From the NCBI GenBank assembly GCA_051208045.1, contig JBPJFY010000003.1, positions 248,001 through 312,000 of the forward strand: 64,000 nt of DNA. The letters are read 5' to 3'. Positions 8,598 to 16,933 of the stretch are shown piece by piece. Below the pieces are notes generated by a model. That model saw only the letters and a list, made by a program, of their open reading frames with translations, made no database searches and had not been told where the DNA came from. The DNA comes from LZORAL124-50-18 sp051208045. GTDB lineage: Bacteria; Pseudomonadota; Gammaproteobacteria; Pseudomonadales; Oleiphilaceae. The stretch's first letter is position 1. Each line of letters opens with the position of its first letter. The position numbers were made by a program, and so were the translations under genes.

Positions 8598-8972
8598 ATG
8601 AAAAAGAACCTCGTTATTTTATTCGCGCATGGCAGCACCAACGCTCACTGGAAGCAACAAATGGAAATCCTGGCACATGACGCTCTGGCACTTGGAAACC
8701 ACATCGAAATCGCCTACATGGAACTGTGCCAACCCGATCTCGACTCGATCATTCTTAAAAACGATCCGTCTACCATCGAATCTATCCGACTCTTGCCGCT
8801 GTTTCTCGCCAGCGGTAAACACCTGCAAAAATGTATCCCGGACATCGCGCGCTCAGCCAGTGAAAAGTACGACATTCCCATCACTCTCCTTCCAGAGATT
8901 GGTGTGCACCCACTCCTGTCTGAAGCCATAAAGAACATCGTCAGTGAGGCAGAACGCAAGGAGATCCCATGA
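8598..8972 (+). CDS. CbiX/SirB-like small chelatase-family protein
   Basis: 124 residues, the size of the single-domain (CbiXS) form. The N-terminal strand LVILFAHGSTNAHW carries the catalytic-type His of class II chelatases. A second metal-site region is suggested around LLPLFLASGKHLQKCIPD, where the His of the usual PxFLxxGxHxxxDI motif is present. Members insert cobalt or iron into sirohydrochlorin, or are poorly characterised. The stop overlaps the next start by 4 bases (ATGA), so the two genes are translationally coupled. No cobalamin genes are nearby, so the substrate is unknown. Confidence 0.8.
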   Translation: MKKNLVILFAHGSTNAHWKQQMEILAHDALALGNHIEIAYMELCQPDLDSIILKNDPSTIESIRLLPLFLASGKHLQKCIPDIARSASEKYDIPITLLPEIGVHPLLSEAIKNIVSEAERKEIP

Positions 8973-9883
8973 ATGTGCTGATCACCGGAGGTACCGGATT
9001 TATCGGTCAACAGCTCGTTAAACGTCTGACCAGCGCAGGACATCACTGTGACGTTTTAACGCGTCAAAGCGCAGATCGAGTGGCAGAGCTGTTTCCCGAG
9101 GAGCATTCGTTAGTCTCAGCCATTCACACCCTTGTTGATCTACCAGTTAATAAACATTATCGCGCCGTCATCAACCTCGCTGGTGAACCCATTGCAGACA
9201 AGCGGTGGTCCGACCAGAGAAAACTGACACTCCGCGACAGCCGCGTTGCATTGACGGAACAATTAATTGCTGCCATCCAGCAGTGGGATATAAAGCCGGA
9301 AGTGATGATCAGCGGCTCTGCCATTGGTTATTATGGGAATCAAGGCGATGTTCCCTGCATTGAAAGCACCCCGCCACGAATGGAGTTCACCCACGAATTG
9401 TGTCGCGACTGGGAGCGGGCCGCCAGGCAATGTGAAGCAATGAATGTGCGATGCTGCCTGGTTCGTACCGGTCTCGTGGTGGGCCCGGGTGGTGGCTTTC
9501 TTGATCGACTGATCACCCCGTTCAGACTGGGGCTGGGCGCAAAACTCGGTAGCGGTAAGCAATGGATGTCCTGGATTCACATGGCCGATATGATCGAAAT
9601 ATTGATGTACTTACTGGAGACCGAATCAGCCTCAGGCGTATACAACGCGACCGCGCCTAATCCAGTAACAAATAAGGATTTTACCCGGCTGCTGGCAGAT
9701 GCACTGAATAAACCCGCTTTATTTACCATCCCCTCGCTGTTACTGAATCTGGCTTTGGGCGAAATGGCGGTACTCTTATTGGGAGGCCAGCGTGTACTGC
9801 CGGAAAAACTAAAGCAGGAAGGTTTTCAATTCCAGTACCCCACCCTGAGAGAATCTCTGCAGGCAGTATTTTCACGAGATTGA
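8969..9883 (+). CDS. yfcH: SDR-type NAD(P)-binding epimerase, TIGR01777/YfcH family
   Basis: 304 residues. N-terminal Rossmann motif ITGGTGFIGQQL (residues 4-15) binds NAD(P). The middle carries the YfcH-type sequence (INLAGEPIADKRWSDQRK, SGSAIGYYG with the catalytic-type Tyr region). The last about 50 residues form the DUF1731 domain (LPEKLKQEGFQFQYPTLRESL). Length and ending are typical. The physiological substrate of the family is unknown. Coupled by a 4-base overlap to the CbiX-like gene. Confidence 0.92.
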   Translation: MNVLITGGTGFIGQQLVKRLTSAGHHCDVLTRQSADRVAELFPEEHSLVSAIHTLVDLPVNKHYRAVINLAGEPIADKRWSDQRKLTLRDSRVALTEQLIAAIQQWDIKPEVMISGSAIGYYGNQGDVPCIESTPPRMEFTHELCRDWERAARQCEAMNVRCCLVRTGLVVGPGGGFLDRLITPFRLGLGAKLGSGKQWMSWIHMADMIEILMYLLETESASGVYNATAPNPVTNKDFTRLLADALNKPALFTIPSLLLNLALGEMAVLLLGGQRVLPEKLKQEGFQFQYPTLRESLQAVFSRD

Positions 9884-10074
9884 CTGCTCCACAAGACGCC
9901 CAAGTCTCACTTTTCCACCCGCCCGGTTGTCGGGGCGGAGCAGTTAGGCTATGCTCCGATTGAACGCTTTCGTTTTTTTACGCCAGAGCCTCGACTTTTC
10001 CGAATCGTGTTGGACAGCGCGCAAGAAGTTAAACCCAGCTCTCGGAAATGCCACTCTTTTGACCGAATAATATC

Positions 10075-10965
10075 GTGCAATATACCTGCTTTTCGACGAA
10101 CAAGATTCCAACACTCGCGTTAGATCGTGTTACTGAGCAAAATAGATGCTACCAGTCTTCTTCCTTGCGGTTAGTCAGGGCTTTTTTATTATCGTGTATC
10201 TGTCTTTTTCCCGCCGCTCTCTACGCGCAACAACACAGCGACGGGTTAACGATAAACAGCAAACCTCCGGCTGAAACCATTAAAGTCGGTTACGTTGACT
10301 TTGCCCCCTATGAGTTTCTTAACGAAAAACAGGAAGCCGACGGTATTTTTATCAATATCATCCGAAAAATTACGCAGGAGGCGGGTTTCCAAGCGGAGTT
10401 TTTTCATCTACCAATCTCGCGCCTTTATCTCTATCTAAAGGAAGGCAAAATTGACGTATGGCCCGGTTTAAAGTCGGTTCCTGCCCTTCAGGGTTATGTT
10501 TTGGAAAGCCAGTCCAGCCCGATGACCATTAACCTGTGCCTTTTTTACACCAATCCCAATTTGAAATTCAGCGGATTTGAAAGTCTCACCAAGGAAAAAC
10601 TGATTCTGGTCAATGGTTACACGTACGGCGGGCTTCTCTATAAGCTTACGGATAAGTCCGCTGGCTACGATGTCAGCTTTACGCCGGGGTCTCGATCAGG
10701 ATTACAAATGCTTGCCAAAGGCCGAGGAGACTTTTTCCTCGACTATCTGGAACCCATCAGCATCGAGTTGAAGAAGAAGTCCATGCCCAACCTCAGTTAC
10801 CACGTGATCAAACAGAGAGATGGCGCATTTGTCGTTTCTCAGAAAGCCCCCAATGCCGAGCGTATTATGGCAGAGTTGGAACGCGCATATCATGAGCTGG
10901 TGGTTCGCGGCGACATCGTTCCCCACGGACAGGATCTCCGGACAAACTCAGGAGAGCAGCCGTGA
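10075..10965 (+). CDS. Periplasmic solute-binding protein, family 3 type
   Basis: 296 residues from a GTG at 10075; a TTG at 10165 would give a tidier signal peptide (LRLVRAFLLSCICLFPAALYAQQ) and may be the real start. The mature part begins with the family 3 pattern IKVGYVDFAPYEFLNEKQEADGIFINIIRKI and has the two-lobe solute-binding fold. No permease or ATPase gene is nearby, so it may be an orphan binding protein or a sensor-type domain rather than part of a transporter. Overlaps the next gene by 4 bases (GTGA), so the two are probably made together. Confidence 0.8.
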   Translation: MQYTCFSTNKIPTLALDRVTEQNRCYQSSSLRLVRAFLLSCICLFPAALYAQQHSDGLTINSKPPAETIKVGYVDFAPYEFLNEKQEADGIFINIIRKITQEAGFQAEFFHLPISRLYLYLKEGKIDVWPGLKSVPALQGYVLESQSSPMTINLCLFYTNPNLKFSGFESLTKEKLILVNGYTYGGLLYKLTDKSAGYDVSFTPGSRSGLQMLAKGRGDFFLDYLEPISIELKKKSMPNLSYHVIKQRDGAFVVSQKAPNAERIMAELERAYHELVVRGDIVPHGQDLRTNSGEQP

Positions 10966-11519
10966 GAAAACGGGCTCCTGAACTCTGTATTTATGGTCTT
11001 GCACTGATTCTCGGATTCGCAGGAATCACCCCGGTTTTCGCGAGCCAAAATTTTCAAAGCTGTTCGGTCATTGCCAGCGAGCTACTCACCGCTGCACAGC
11101 TCCATTATAAGGGTTTCAAACTCACCGAGCTCTACGAGTCATTGCCTGGACTGACCGCGAAGGGTAAGGAGCGCTTAACGGAGACGTTTCAATCCATTGA
11201 GCAGCACGGTCTCGTATCCGCCTTTTCCGCGATCAATTCCAGGTACGCACGATGCGCCAAACAGGTTTTCCAAATCACCGGCAAGCCTTCAGCAACCAGT
11301 TCTGAGTCGCTTTTCTATTTCTGCTCCGGCGAGAACAAGCTCAGATACGAGTTTATTGTTGCCTTTGCCGGCAATGTTGACGTAGAGCAACTGGCTAAAA
11401 AAACGCCTTCAGCGCGCAGGCAGCTGGTGTACTATATGTGGGACATTTACAGTAAAAACGGACTGGAATCCGTTTTTGATTTCTCTGCCACCGAACTGAA
11501 ACGCTGCATCACACAATAA
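10962..11519 (+). CDS. Secreted protein of unknown function, partner of the binding protein
   Basis: 185 residues from a GTG that overlaps the stop of the solute-binding protein gene. Signal peptide: RKRAPELCIYGLALILGFAGITPVFA, cleavage near VFA-SQN. The mature protein is helical and has four Cys (CSVIAS, RCAKQ, FYFCSG, KRCIT), which could form two disulfides in the periplasm. No known domain recognised. Tight coupling suggests a shared role with the binding protein. Confidence 0.7.
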   Translation: MRKRAPELCIYGLALILGFAGITPVFASQNFQSCSVIASELLTAAQLHYKGFKLTELYESLPGLTAKGKERLTETFQSIEQHGLVSAFSAINSRYARCAKQVFQITGKPSATSSESLFYFCSGENKLRYEFIVAFAGNVDVEQLAKKTPSARRQLVYYMWDIYSKNGLESVFDFSATELKRCITQ

Positions 11520-11533
11520 TTAAAAAAATAGTG

Positions 11534-11562
11534 TTGACAGTGTCAGGTCGGTTCCCTAGAAT
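11534..11562 (+). promoter_or_regulatory. Sigma-70 promoter of tRNA-Glu
   Basis: TTGACA at 11534-11539, a 17-base spacer, TAGAAT at 11557-11562, about 30 bases before the tRNA. Perfect -35 and ideal spacing. Confidence 0.85.
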
Positions 11563-11592
11563 ACGCGCCACATTGATTGAGCAGGTCATCAC

Positions 11593-11668
11593 GTCCCATT
11601 CGTCTAGAGGCCTAGGACACCGCCCTTTCACGGCGGTAACAGGGGTTCGACTCCCCTATGGGACGCCA
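11593..11668 (+). tRNA. tRNA-Glu (anticodon TTC)
   Basis: 76 bases including encoded CCA. Acceptor stem GTCCCAT/ATGGGAC, anticodon stem CCGCC/GGCGG with loop CTTTCAC giving TTC, and T-arm GGGGTTCGACTCCCC. A standard bacterial tRNA-Glu. Confidence 0.98.
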
Positions 11669-11688
11669 TTTTTTTTTGGCCTGTACAA

Positions 11689-11808
11689 TCAAAGTTCAGG
11701 ATCTCTCTTTTTCCCTTCCTTAGCAGCGTAATAAACAATCCCACCAGTAATTACGATCACTGAACCAACGGTCAGTAAACTCGTAATAATGATCGAATCC
11801 ATATACAT
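11689..11808 (-). CDS. 39-residue single-helix membrane protein
   Basis: A short open frame on the minus strand: MYMDSIIITSLLTVGSVI followed by VITGGIVYYAAKEGKKRDPEL. Residues 4-29 form one strongly hydrophobic helix and the tail is charged (KEGKKRDPEL), which fits a small inner-membrane protein with a cytoplasmic C-terminus. GAGAGGTG lies about 6 bases before the ATG. It stands alone between tRNA-Glu and the GGDEF-EAL gene. Function unknown; small proteins of this type often modulate larger membrane complexes. Confidence 0.6.
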   Translation of the reverse strand: MYMDSIIITSLLTVGSVIVITGGIVYYAAKEGKKRDPEL

Positions 11809-12116
11809 AACACACCTCTCACCCTTGACCAATTAGTTTCGACAATAACCCCAAGCGCTTACGCCTGTTTAGGTATTACTATATCCTCACAAACAAAATG
11901 GCTTTTGATAGAGGTCAAATTATTCTATAAATATTTCTAACCAAATCCCCCTTAAAAAAAGACAAACAGGGAATCTAGGCTATTATTATCAACATGTTCA
12001 GAATTAAAGCCGGGATCAGGTGATCGCGACATTTCGAGCCCATATGCGCATCCCTAAGATGCTGCTGCAGGCCAGCACGTTCTTTAAACGCCCACACAGT
12101 GTATTGAACAGTTAAG
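11809..12116. other. Intergenic region without a recognisable gene
   Basis: About 300 AT-rich bases between the 39-residue gene (minus) and the GGDEF-EAL gene (plus). It must hold the divergent promoters. No clear -35/-10 pair, tRNA or strong hairpin was found. Confidence 0.5.
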
Positions 12117-14528
12117 ATGCCCTTACTACTCAATCGTATAGCTTCGTTCAGGAAAAGCTCACCCCTTTCGTTCAGGATGCTGGCATACATACTGCTCTGC
12201 AGCTCCATTTTTACGTTGGTGGCCGCGTCTATACAGATTTATTCGGATTATCGGCAAGATCTTTCTCTGGTAGATGAGCGTATGCATGTCATCGAAACCA
12301 GCTATATGAGCAGTCTTTCACGAAGCCTCTGGTCGCTGGACCAAAAACTGCTGCATATTCAAATGCAAGGCATCCTCAATCTTCCTGATATTGTACACCT
12401 CAAGCTCACCATTTATCCGGATTCTGTCGTGACGATGGGCGATGTTCCGCCCCAGGTAGCCACCATACAGCACACGTTCAAACTCAGACATGAAAGCGTG
12501 GAAGTTTACGAGCTTGGCGAGCTGACCATCACTGCCAGTCTCGAAGAGATATACCGCCAGCTCGAACAAAAGGTCATTGTGATATTAACCACTCAAGCCT
12601 TTAAGACCTTTTTTATTTCCGTTCTGATTCTTTGGATATTCCAATATCTGATCACGCGACACCTGGGCGTCATGGCTACCTACGCACGCGGTCTCAGTAT
12701 CGACAATCTGGATACTCCTCTGGAACTCGATCGCAAAAACTCAGAGTCCAAAGATGAGTTATCAGACGTCACCGACTCCATCAACCAAATGCGTACCCAA
12801 CTGCTGGAAGACATTCAACGGCAGGAAAAAGATGCGATTGAAATTCGACGTCTGTCTACCGCATTGGAGCAAAGCCCCTCTTCTGTGCTGATCTGTGACC
12901 AGCACTGGAACATCGAATACGCCAACGCCAAGTTTGCCCAGTTAACCGGCTACGAAACACAACAAATACGTGGAAAACACCCGAAAGACATTTCTGAGTC
13001 CGGCATTTCGAGAGAAGAGAACGAACACCTGTGGGAAAACATTCAGCTTCAGGTACAGCGGGTGGGTGTGTGGCAGGGCGAGATGCACAATACACGTAAG
13101 ACCGGAGAAAAATTCTGGGAACAGGTCATTGTCACCCCCATTAAATCGACAGAAAGTGCCCCGCTTCAGTATTTGATTATGGGCGAAGACATCAGTATTC
13201 GTAAGCGATATGAGCAACAACTGCTTCGCCAAGCCAACTATGACATTTTAACAGGCCTCCCCAATCGCATGTTGGCGCTCGACCGGCTGAAATTAGCGCT
13301 TGCCCAGGCACGAAGGGATGACAGCTTCGTCGGCCTGATGTTTCTTGACCTGGACAACTTTAAACACATCAACGATACCATGGGTCATGATGCCGGAGAC
13401 TCCCTGCTTATCGAGGCGTCGCGTCGCATCTCGTCCTGCCTCAGAGGCACCAGCACGGTGGCTCGACTGGGGGGTGACGAGTTTCTGGTTGTGCTTCCGT
13501 CTCTGGAATCTCCTGAGGCTTCAGAGCAGGTTGCTGACCGTATTTTAAAAACATTTTCCCCGCCTTTTCTTTTAGGGAATCAGGAAGTCTTTGTCAGTAC
13601 AAGTATAGGAATTGCCATCTACCCGTCCGACAGTGACAACAGCGGCAGCCTGTTACAAAATGCTGATGCAGCCATGTATCAAGCCAAAAACAAAGGCAAG
13701 AGCGCTTACGAGCGCTACTCACCGGAAATGAAAGAGCACTCTCAGGAACGCATCCAGCTGGAAAGTCGGTTGCGCAGGGCCCTCGAACTGGACGAGTTCC
13801 AACTCTATTATCAGCCCATTGTGGAAGTGGATACCGGTGTTGTGTTGGGTGCCGAAGCGTTGATTCGATGGATTAACCCGGCCATGGGACTCATTTCCCC
13901 GGATAAATTCATACCGTTGGCCGAAGAAACCGGATTAATTATCCCGATTGGCGAATGGGTGCTGAAAACTGCCTGCAGAGATATGAAGAGCTGGCAGGAT
14001 CAAACCGGGATGAATCTCACTATTGCCATCAACGTATCTCCACGTCAATTTCGCGACATTAACTTTGTCAGCACGGTACTGGATGCCCTGGAACAGAACC
14101 AGCTGGATGCCCACAATCTGGAGCTGGAAATTACCGAACGGTTGATTCTGGATGACTCCATTGAAACGTTCCAGATTCTCAACTCTCTGGATAAAAAAGG
14201 TGTCCGCCTCTCTGTTGATGACTTCGGTACCGGCTATTCGGCCCTGGGTTACCTAAAGAGTTACCCTTTCGACACTCTAAAAATTGACCGCTCCTTCGTT
14301 CAGGACGTCATTCATGAAGAAGAAGACGCCGCGCTGGTCACCGCCATCATTACCATGGCTCATAGCCTGGGGCTCAAGGTCATTGCCGAAGGGGTGGAGG
14401 AACTGGAGCAGCTGGGCTTCCTGAAGTCCCATGACTGCGATTATGCGCAAGGCTACTACTTCAGCAAGCCGGTCGAAAAAGACGCGTTTTCGGATTGGCT
14501 GGTACACAATCAAAAGCAATCTGCCTGA
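12117..14528 (+). CDS. Membrane sensor with PAS, GGDEF and EAL domains
   Basis: 803 residues. Two transmembrane helices (about 21-43 and 158-178) flank a periplasmic sensor segment containing LSRSLWSLDQKLL, common in such sensors. Then come a HAMP-like linker (178-235), PAS (about 245-360), GGDEF (about 375-530, motif RLGGDEF near 450) and EAL (about 545-795, with EALIRW, NVSPRQF, ELEITER, DDFGTGYSAL, KIDRSFV and AEGVE). GGDEF and EAL motifs are intact, so it could make or break cyclic di-GMP. The inhibitory RxxD site before GGDEF reads RGTS and is lost, so product inhibition is unlikely. Start at the ATG 12117, which has only a weak binding site. Confidence 0.93.
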   Translation: MPLLLNRIASFRKSSPLSFRMLAYILLCSSIFTLVAASIQIYSDYRQDLSLVDERMHVIETSYMSSLSRSLWSLDQKLLHIQMQGILNLPDIVHLKLTIYPDSVVTMGDVPPQVATIQHTFKLRHESVEVYELGELTITASLEEIYRQLEQKVIVILTTQAFKTFFISVLILWIFQYLITRHLGVMATYARGLSIDNLDTPLELDRKNSESKDELSDVTDSINQMRTQLLEDIQRQEKDAIEIRRLSTALEQSPSSVLICDQHWNIEYANAKFAQLTGYETQQIRGKHPKDISESGISREENEHLWENIQLQVQRVGVWQGEMHNTRKTGEKFWEQVIVTPIKSTESAPLQYLIMGEDISIRKRYEQQLLRQANYDILTGLPNRMLALDRLKLALAQARRDDSFVGLMFLDLDNFKHINDTMGHDAGDSLLIEASRRISSCLRGTSTVARLGGDEFLVVLPSLESPEASEQVADRILKTFSPPFLLGNQEVFVSTSIGIAIYPSDSDNSGSLLQNADAAMYQAKNKGKSAYERYSPEMKEHSQERIQLESRLRRALELDEFQLYYQPIVEVDTGVVLGAEALIRWINPAMGLISPDKFIPLAEETGLIIPIGEWVLKTACRDMKSWQDQTGMNLTIAINVSPRQFRDINFVSTVLDALEQNQLDAHNLELEITERLILDDSIETFQILNSLDKKGVRLSVDDFGTGYSALGYLKSYPFDTLKIDRSFVQDVIHEEEDAALVTAIITMAHSLGLKVIAEGVEELEQLGFLKSHDCDYAQGYYFSKPVEKDAFSDWLVHNQKQSA

Positions 14529-14593
14529 CCTCAGTTCCTGTAATTCGGCGCTCACCAGTCAGGGAGGATTCACCTAAAATTAACGTGAATCAA

Positions 14594-14622
14594 GCGACAT
14601 CCGCCGACCTCTGCCTTATAAT
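14594..14622 (+). promoter_or_regulatory. Probable sigma-70 promoter of pta
   Basis: GCGACA (14594-14599), a 17-base spacer, TATAAT (14617-14622). It would give a leader of about 105 bases before the TTG start of pta. Confidence 0.55.
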
Positions 14623-14733
14623 TCGCCGCAAAACTACCCTGAAGTGTGCTGATTGATGCTTTTTGCATCTCAGTGAGTTCACTTCACCTCCTATATTGTA
14701 CTGTCACAATACTAAATCACAGGGTGAGCGACA

Positions 14734-16863
14734 TTGACTAAAGCTTTATTTATATCCCCTACGGCCGAAAGCTCTGGCCTGACGTCTGTTTGCCTGGGAT
14801 TGGTGCGAGCACTGGATAATTTGGGCGTCAGAGTGGCCTTTTTCAAGCCGGTCACCCAAAGCGTCGTCAATGGCCGCGGTGTGGATCGCTCCATTCACTT
14901 TATCAAAGCTAAAACCCAATTGAATCCACCCGTACCCCTGGAGTACGAACACGCCCAGAACCTGATGAGCCAAAAAAAAGGGGACGAGCTTCAGGAACAA
15001 ATTATCGCCGCTTACAGCGAATGTGTAGACCATGCCGATATTGTTATTGTAGAAGGACTGGTACCTGAAAAAACCTCCCAGTATGCAACGGCAATCAACG
15101 TGGAAACAGCAAAAAACCTGAATGCTGATGTGATTCTTGTTGCCTCCCCCGGTCAAATGGCACCTAATGATCTCGACAAACACTTGAATATTGCGGCGCG
15201 TCATTTTGCCGCCCCCGAAGATCCCGAAGTGATCGGCTGCATACTGAACAAGGTGAATCAACCGGAAGAATTCAACCGCTACCTCTATGCCCCTGAAAAC
15301 AGAAGCCTGGCAAAAACCAAACGCTTCAATTATCTGGTGGACTGTAAAATCTTTCAGTCAGACAACTTCAAACTGATCGGTTCCATTCCGTGGCGGAAAG
15401 ACCTGATTGCGCCTCGAACAGCAGATGTGGCCGAACAGTTGGAAACCATCCCAATCAATGAAGGGGACATGTATGGCCGCCGCGTGAAAAACATCGCCGT
15501 GTGCGCCCGTACTGTACCGAACATGGTAGATACGCTGACGCCAGGCACCTTGATCGTCACACCAGGTGATCGAGAAGACATTTTGGTTGCGAGCTGCATG
15601 GCCGCTTTGAGTGGCACACCCCTGGCAGGTGTTATTCTGACAGGCAACCTGAACCCGGACCCTCGAACATTGAAGTTGTGCTCCCAAGCGTTTGAGACCA
15701 GGCTTCCGGTCCTTGCGACACATACGGACACCTACCTCACCGCGCGAAAACTGTCAGAGCTCAATACAGAGGTTCCGGTTAACGATTTAGAGCGCATCGA
15801 AATCGTCATGGATATGATCGCGCACTTAATTGATGCAGACTGGCTCAAAGGCCACTGCGCCATTTCCCGTACCCCGAGGCTTTCCCCGCCGGCATTTCGT
15901 TTTCAACTTACACGCCGCGCTCAACAGGCCAATAAAATCATTGTTCTTCCCGAAGGGAATGAGCCCCGCACCATCGAAGCCGCGGCCATTTGTAGTGAAC
16001 GTCAGATTGCCAGCTGTATACTCCTTGGCAAGCGCAGTGAAATACACTCTGTTGCCGACATGGCCGGAGTTAAACTCCCCAAAAACCTCACTATCCTCGA
16101 CCCTGACCAGATTCGCGCCAACTATATCCAGCCGATGGTTGAATTCAGAAAACACAAAGGCTTAACAAAACAAATGGCAGAAGCCCAGCTGGAAGACAAT
16201 GTCGTCCTCGGCACAATGATGGTGGCGCTGGAAGAAGTGGATGGACTGGTCTCCGGTGCGGTTCACACGACGGCCAACACCATTCGCCCTGCACTGCAGC
16301 TGATTAAGACCAAACCGGAGGCGAAAGTCGTTTCATCCGTGTTCTTCATGTGCTTACCGGATCAGGTACTGGTTTACGGAGACTGTGCCGTAAATCCGGA
16401 CCCCAACGCCGAAGAGCTGGCAGACATCGCAATACAATCCGCTGAATCCGCACTTACATTCGGTATTGAGCCCCGCGTTGCCATGATCAGTTACAGCACC
16501 GGAGATTCCGGTACCGGTCATGATGTGGAAAAAGTAAAAGAAGCCGTGCGAATCGCCCAGGCAAAACGTCCGGATATTATGATTGATGGCCCATTGCAAT
16601 ACGACGCTGCGGCGATCGAAAGCGTGGCTCTGGCCAAAGCACCCAACAGCAAAGTAGCTGGAAAAGCGACTGTCTTTGTATTTCCGGACCTCAATACAGG
16701 TAACACCACCTACAAAGCCGTTCAACGAAGCGCGAACGTCATCAGTATCGGCCCGATGTTGCAAGGCCTTCGAAAACCCGTGAATGATTTGTCACGAGGA
16801 GCGCTGGTGGATGATATCGTATTTACGATTGCATTGACCGCAGTACAAGCCACACAGCACTAG
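14734..16863 (+). CDS. pta: Phosphate acetyltransferase, long form
   Basis: 709 residues, matching the long E. coli-type Pta (714). Start is a TTG at 14734 with AGGGTGAG just upstream; the first residues (TKALFISPTAESSGLTSVCLG) match the family. N-terminal P-loop-like regulatory domain (about 1-210), DRTGG domain (about 215-330), and the C-terminal phosphotransacetylase domain (about 385-705, with IVLPEGNEPRTIEAA and YSTGDSGTG). It converts acetyl-CoA and phosphate to acetyl phosphate and CoA in the cytoplasm. ackA, its usual neighbour, is not present in the window. Ends at a strong hairpin. Confidence 0.95.
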   Translation: MTKALFISPTAESSGLTSVCLGLVRALDNLGVRVAFFKPVTQSVVNGRGVDRSIHFIKAKTQLNPPVPLEYEHAQNLMSQKKGDELQEQIIAAYSECVDHADIVIVEGLVPEKTSQYATAINVETAKNLNADVILVASPGQMAPNDLDKHLNIAARHFAAPEDPEVIGCILNKVNQPEEFNRYLYAPENRSLAKTKRFNYLVDCKIFQSDNFKLIGSIPWRKDLIAPRTADVAEQLETIPINEGDMYGRRVKNIAVCARTVPNMVDTLTPGTLIVTPGDREDILVASCMAALSGTPLAGVILTGNLNPDPRTLKLCSQAFETRLPVLATHTDTYLTARKLSELNTEVPVNDLERIEIVMDMIAHLIDADWLKGHCAISRTPRLSPPAFRFQLTRRAQQANKIIVLPEGNEPRTIEAAAICSERQIASCILLGKRSEIHSVADMAGVKLPKNLTILDPDQIRANYIQPMVEFRKHKGLTKQMAEAQLEDNVVLGTMMVALEEVDGLVSGAVHTTANTIRPALQLIKTKPEAKVVSSVFFMCLPDQVLVYGDCAVNPDPNAEELADIAIQSAESALTFGIEPRVAMISYSTGDSGTGHDVEKVKEAVRIAQAKRPDIMIDGPLQYDAAAIESVALAKAPNSKVAGKATVFVFPDLNTGNTTYKAVQRSANVISIGPMLQGLRKPVNDLSRGALVDDIVFTIALTAVQATQH

Positions 16864-16892
16864 TGGTGCCAAGCTGTTCCGACTAAATGAAA

Positions 16893-16914
16893 AAGGGGCC
16901 GACACAGGCCCCTT
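16893..16914. terminator. Bidirectional terminator between pta and der
   Basis: Perfect 8-bp stem AAGGGGCC (16893-16900) / GGCCCCTT (16907-16914) around a 6-base loop, flanked by A on the left and T-rich sequence on the right. It serves the convergent pta and der transcripts. Confidence 0.85.
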
Positions 16915-16933
16915 CTTCATATCACTTTCGATG

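Noticed and set aside
9919..9938. GC-rich hairpin CCGCCC/GGGCGG after the SDR gene
   Set aside because: Only 6 bp with an 8-base loop and no T run; too weak to call a terminator.
11531..11731. 66-codon frame at tRNA-Glu
   Set aside because: Covers the tRNA and its promoter; not a protein gene.
11975..12208. 77-codon minus-strand frame before the GGDEF-EAL gene
   Set aside because: Overlaps the start of the opposite gene and has no supporting signals.
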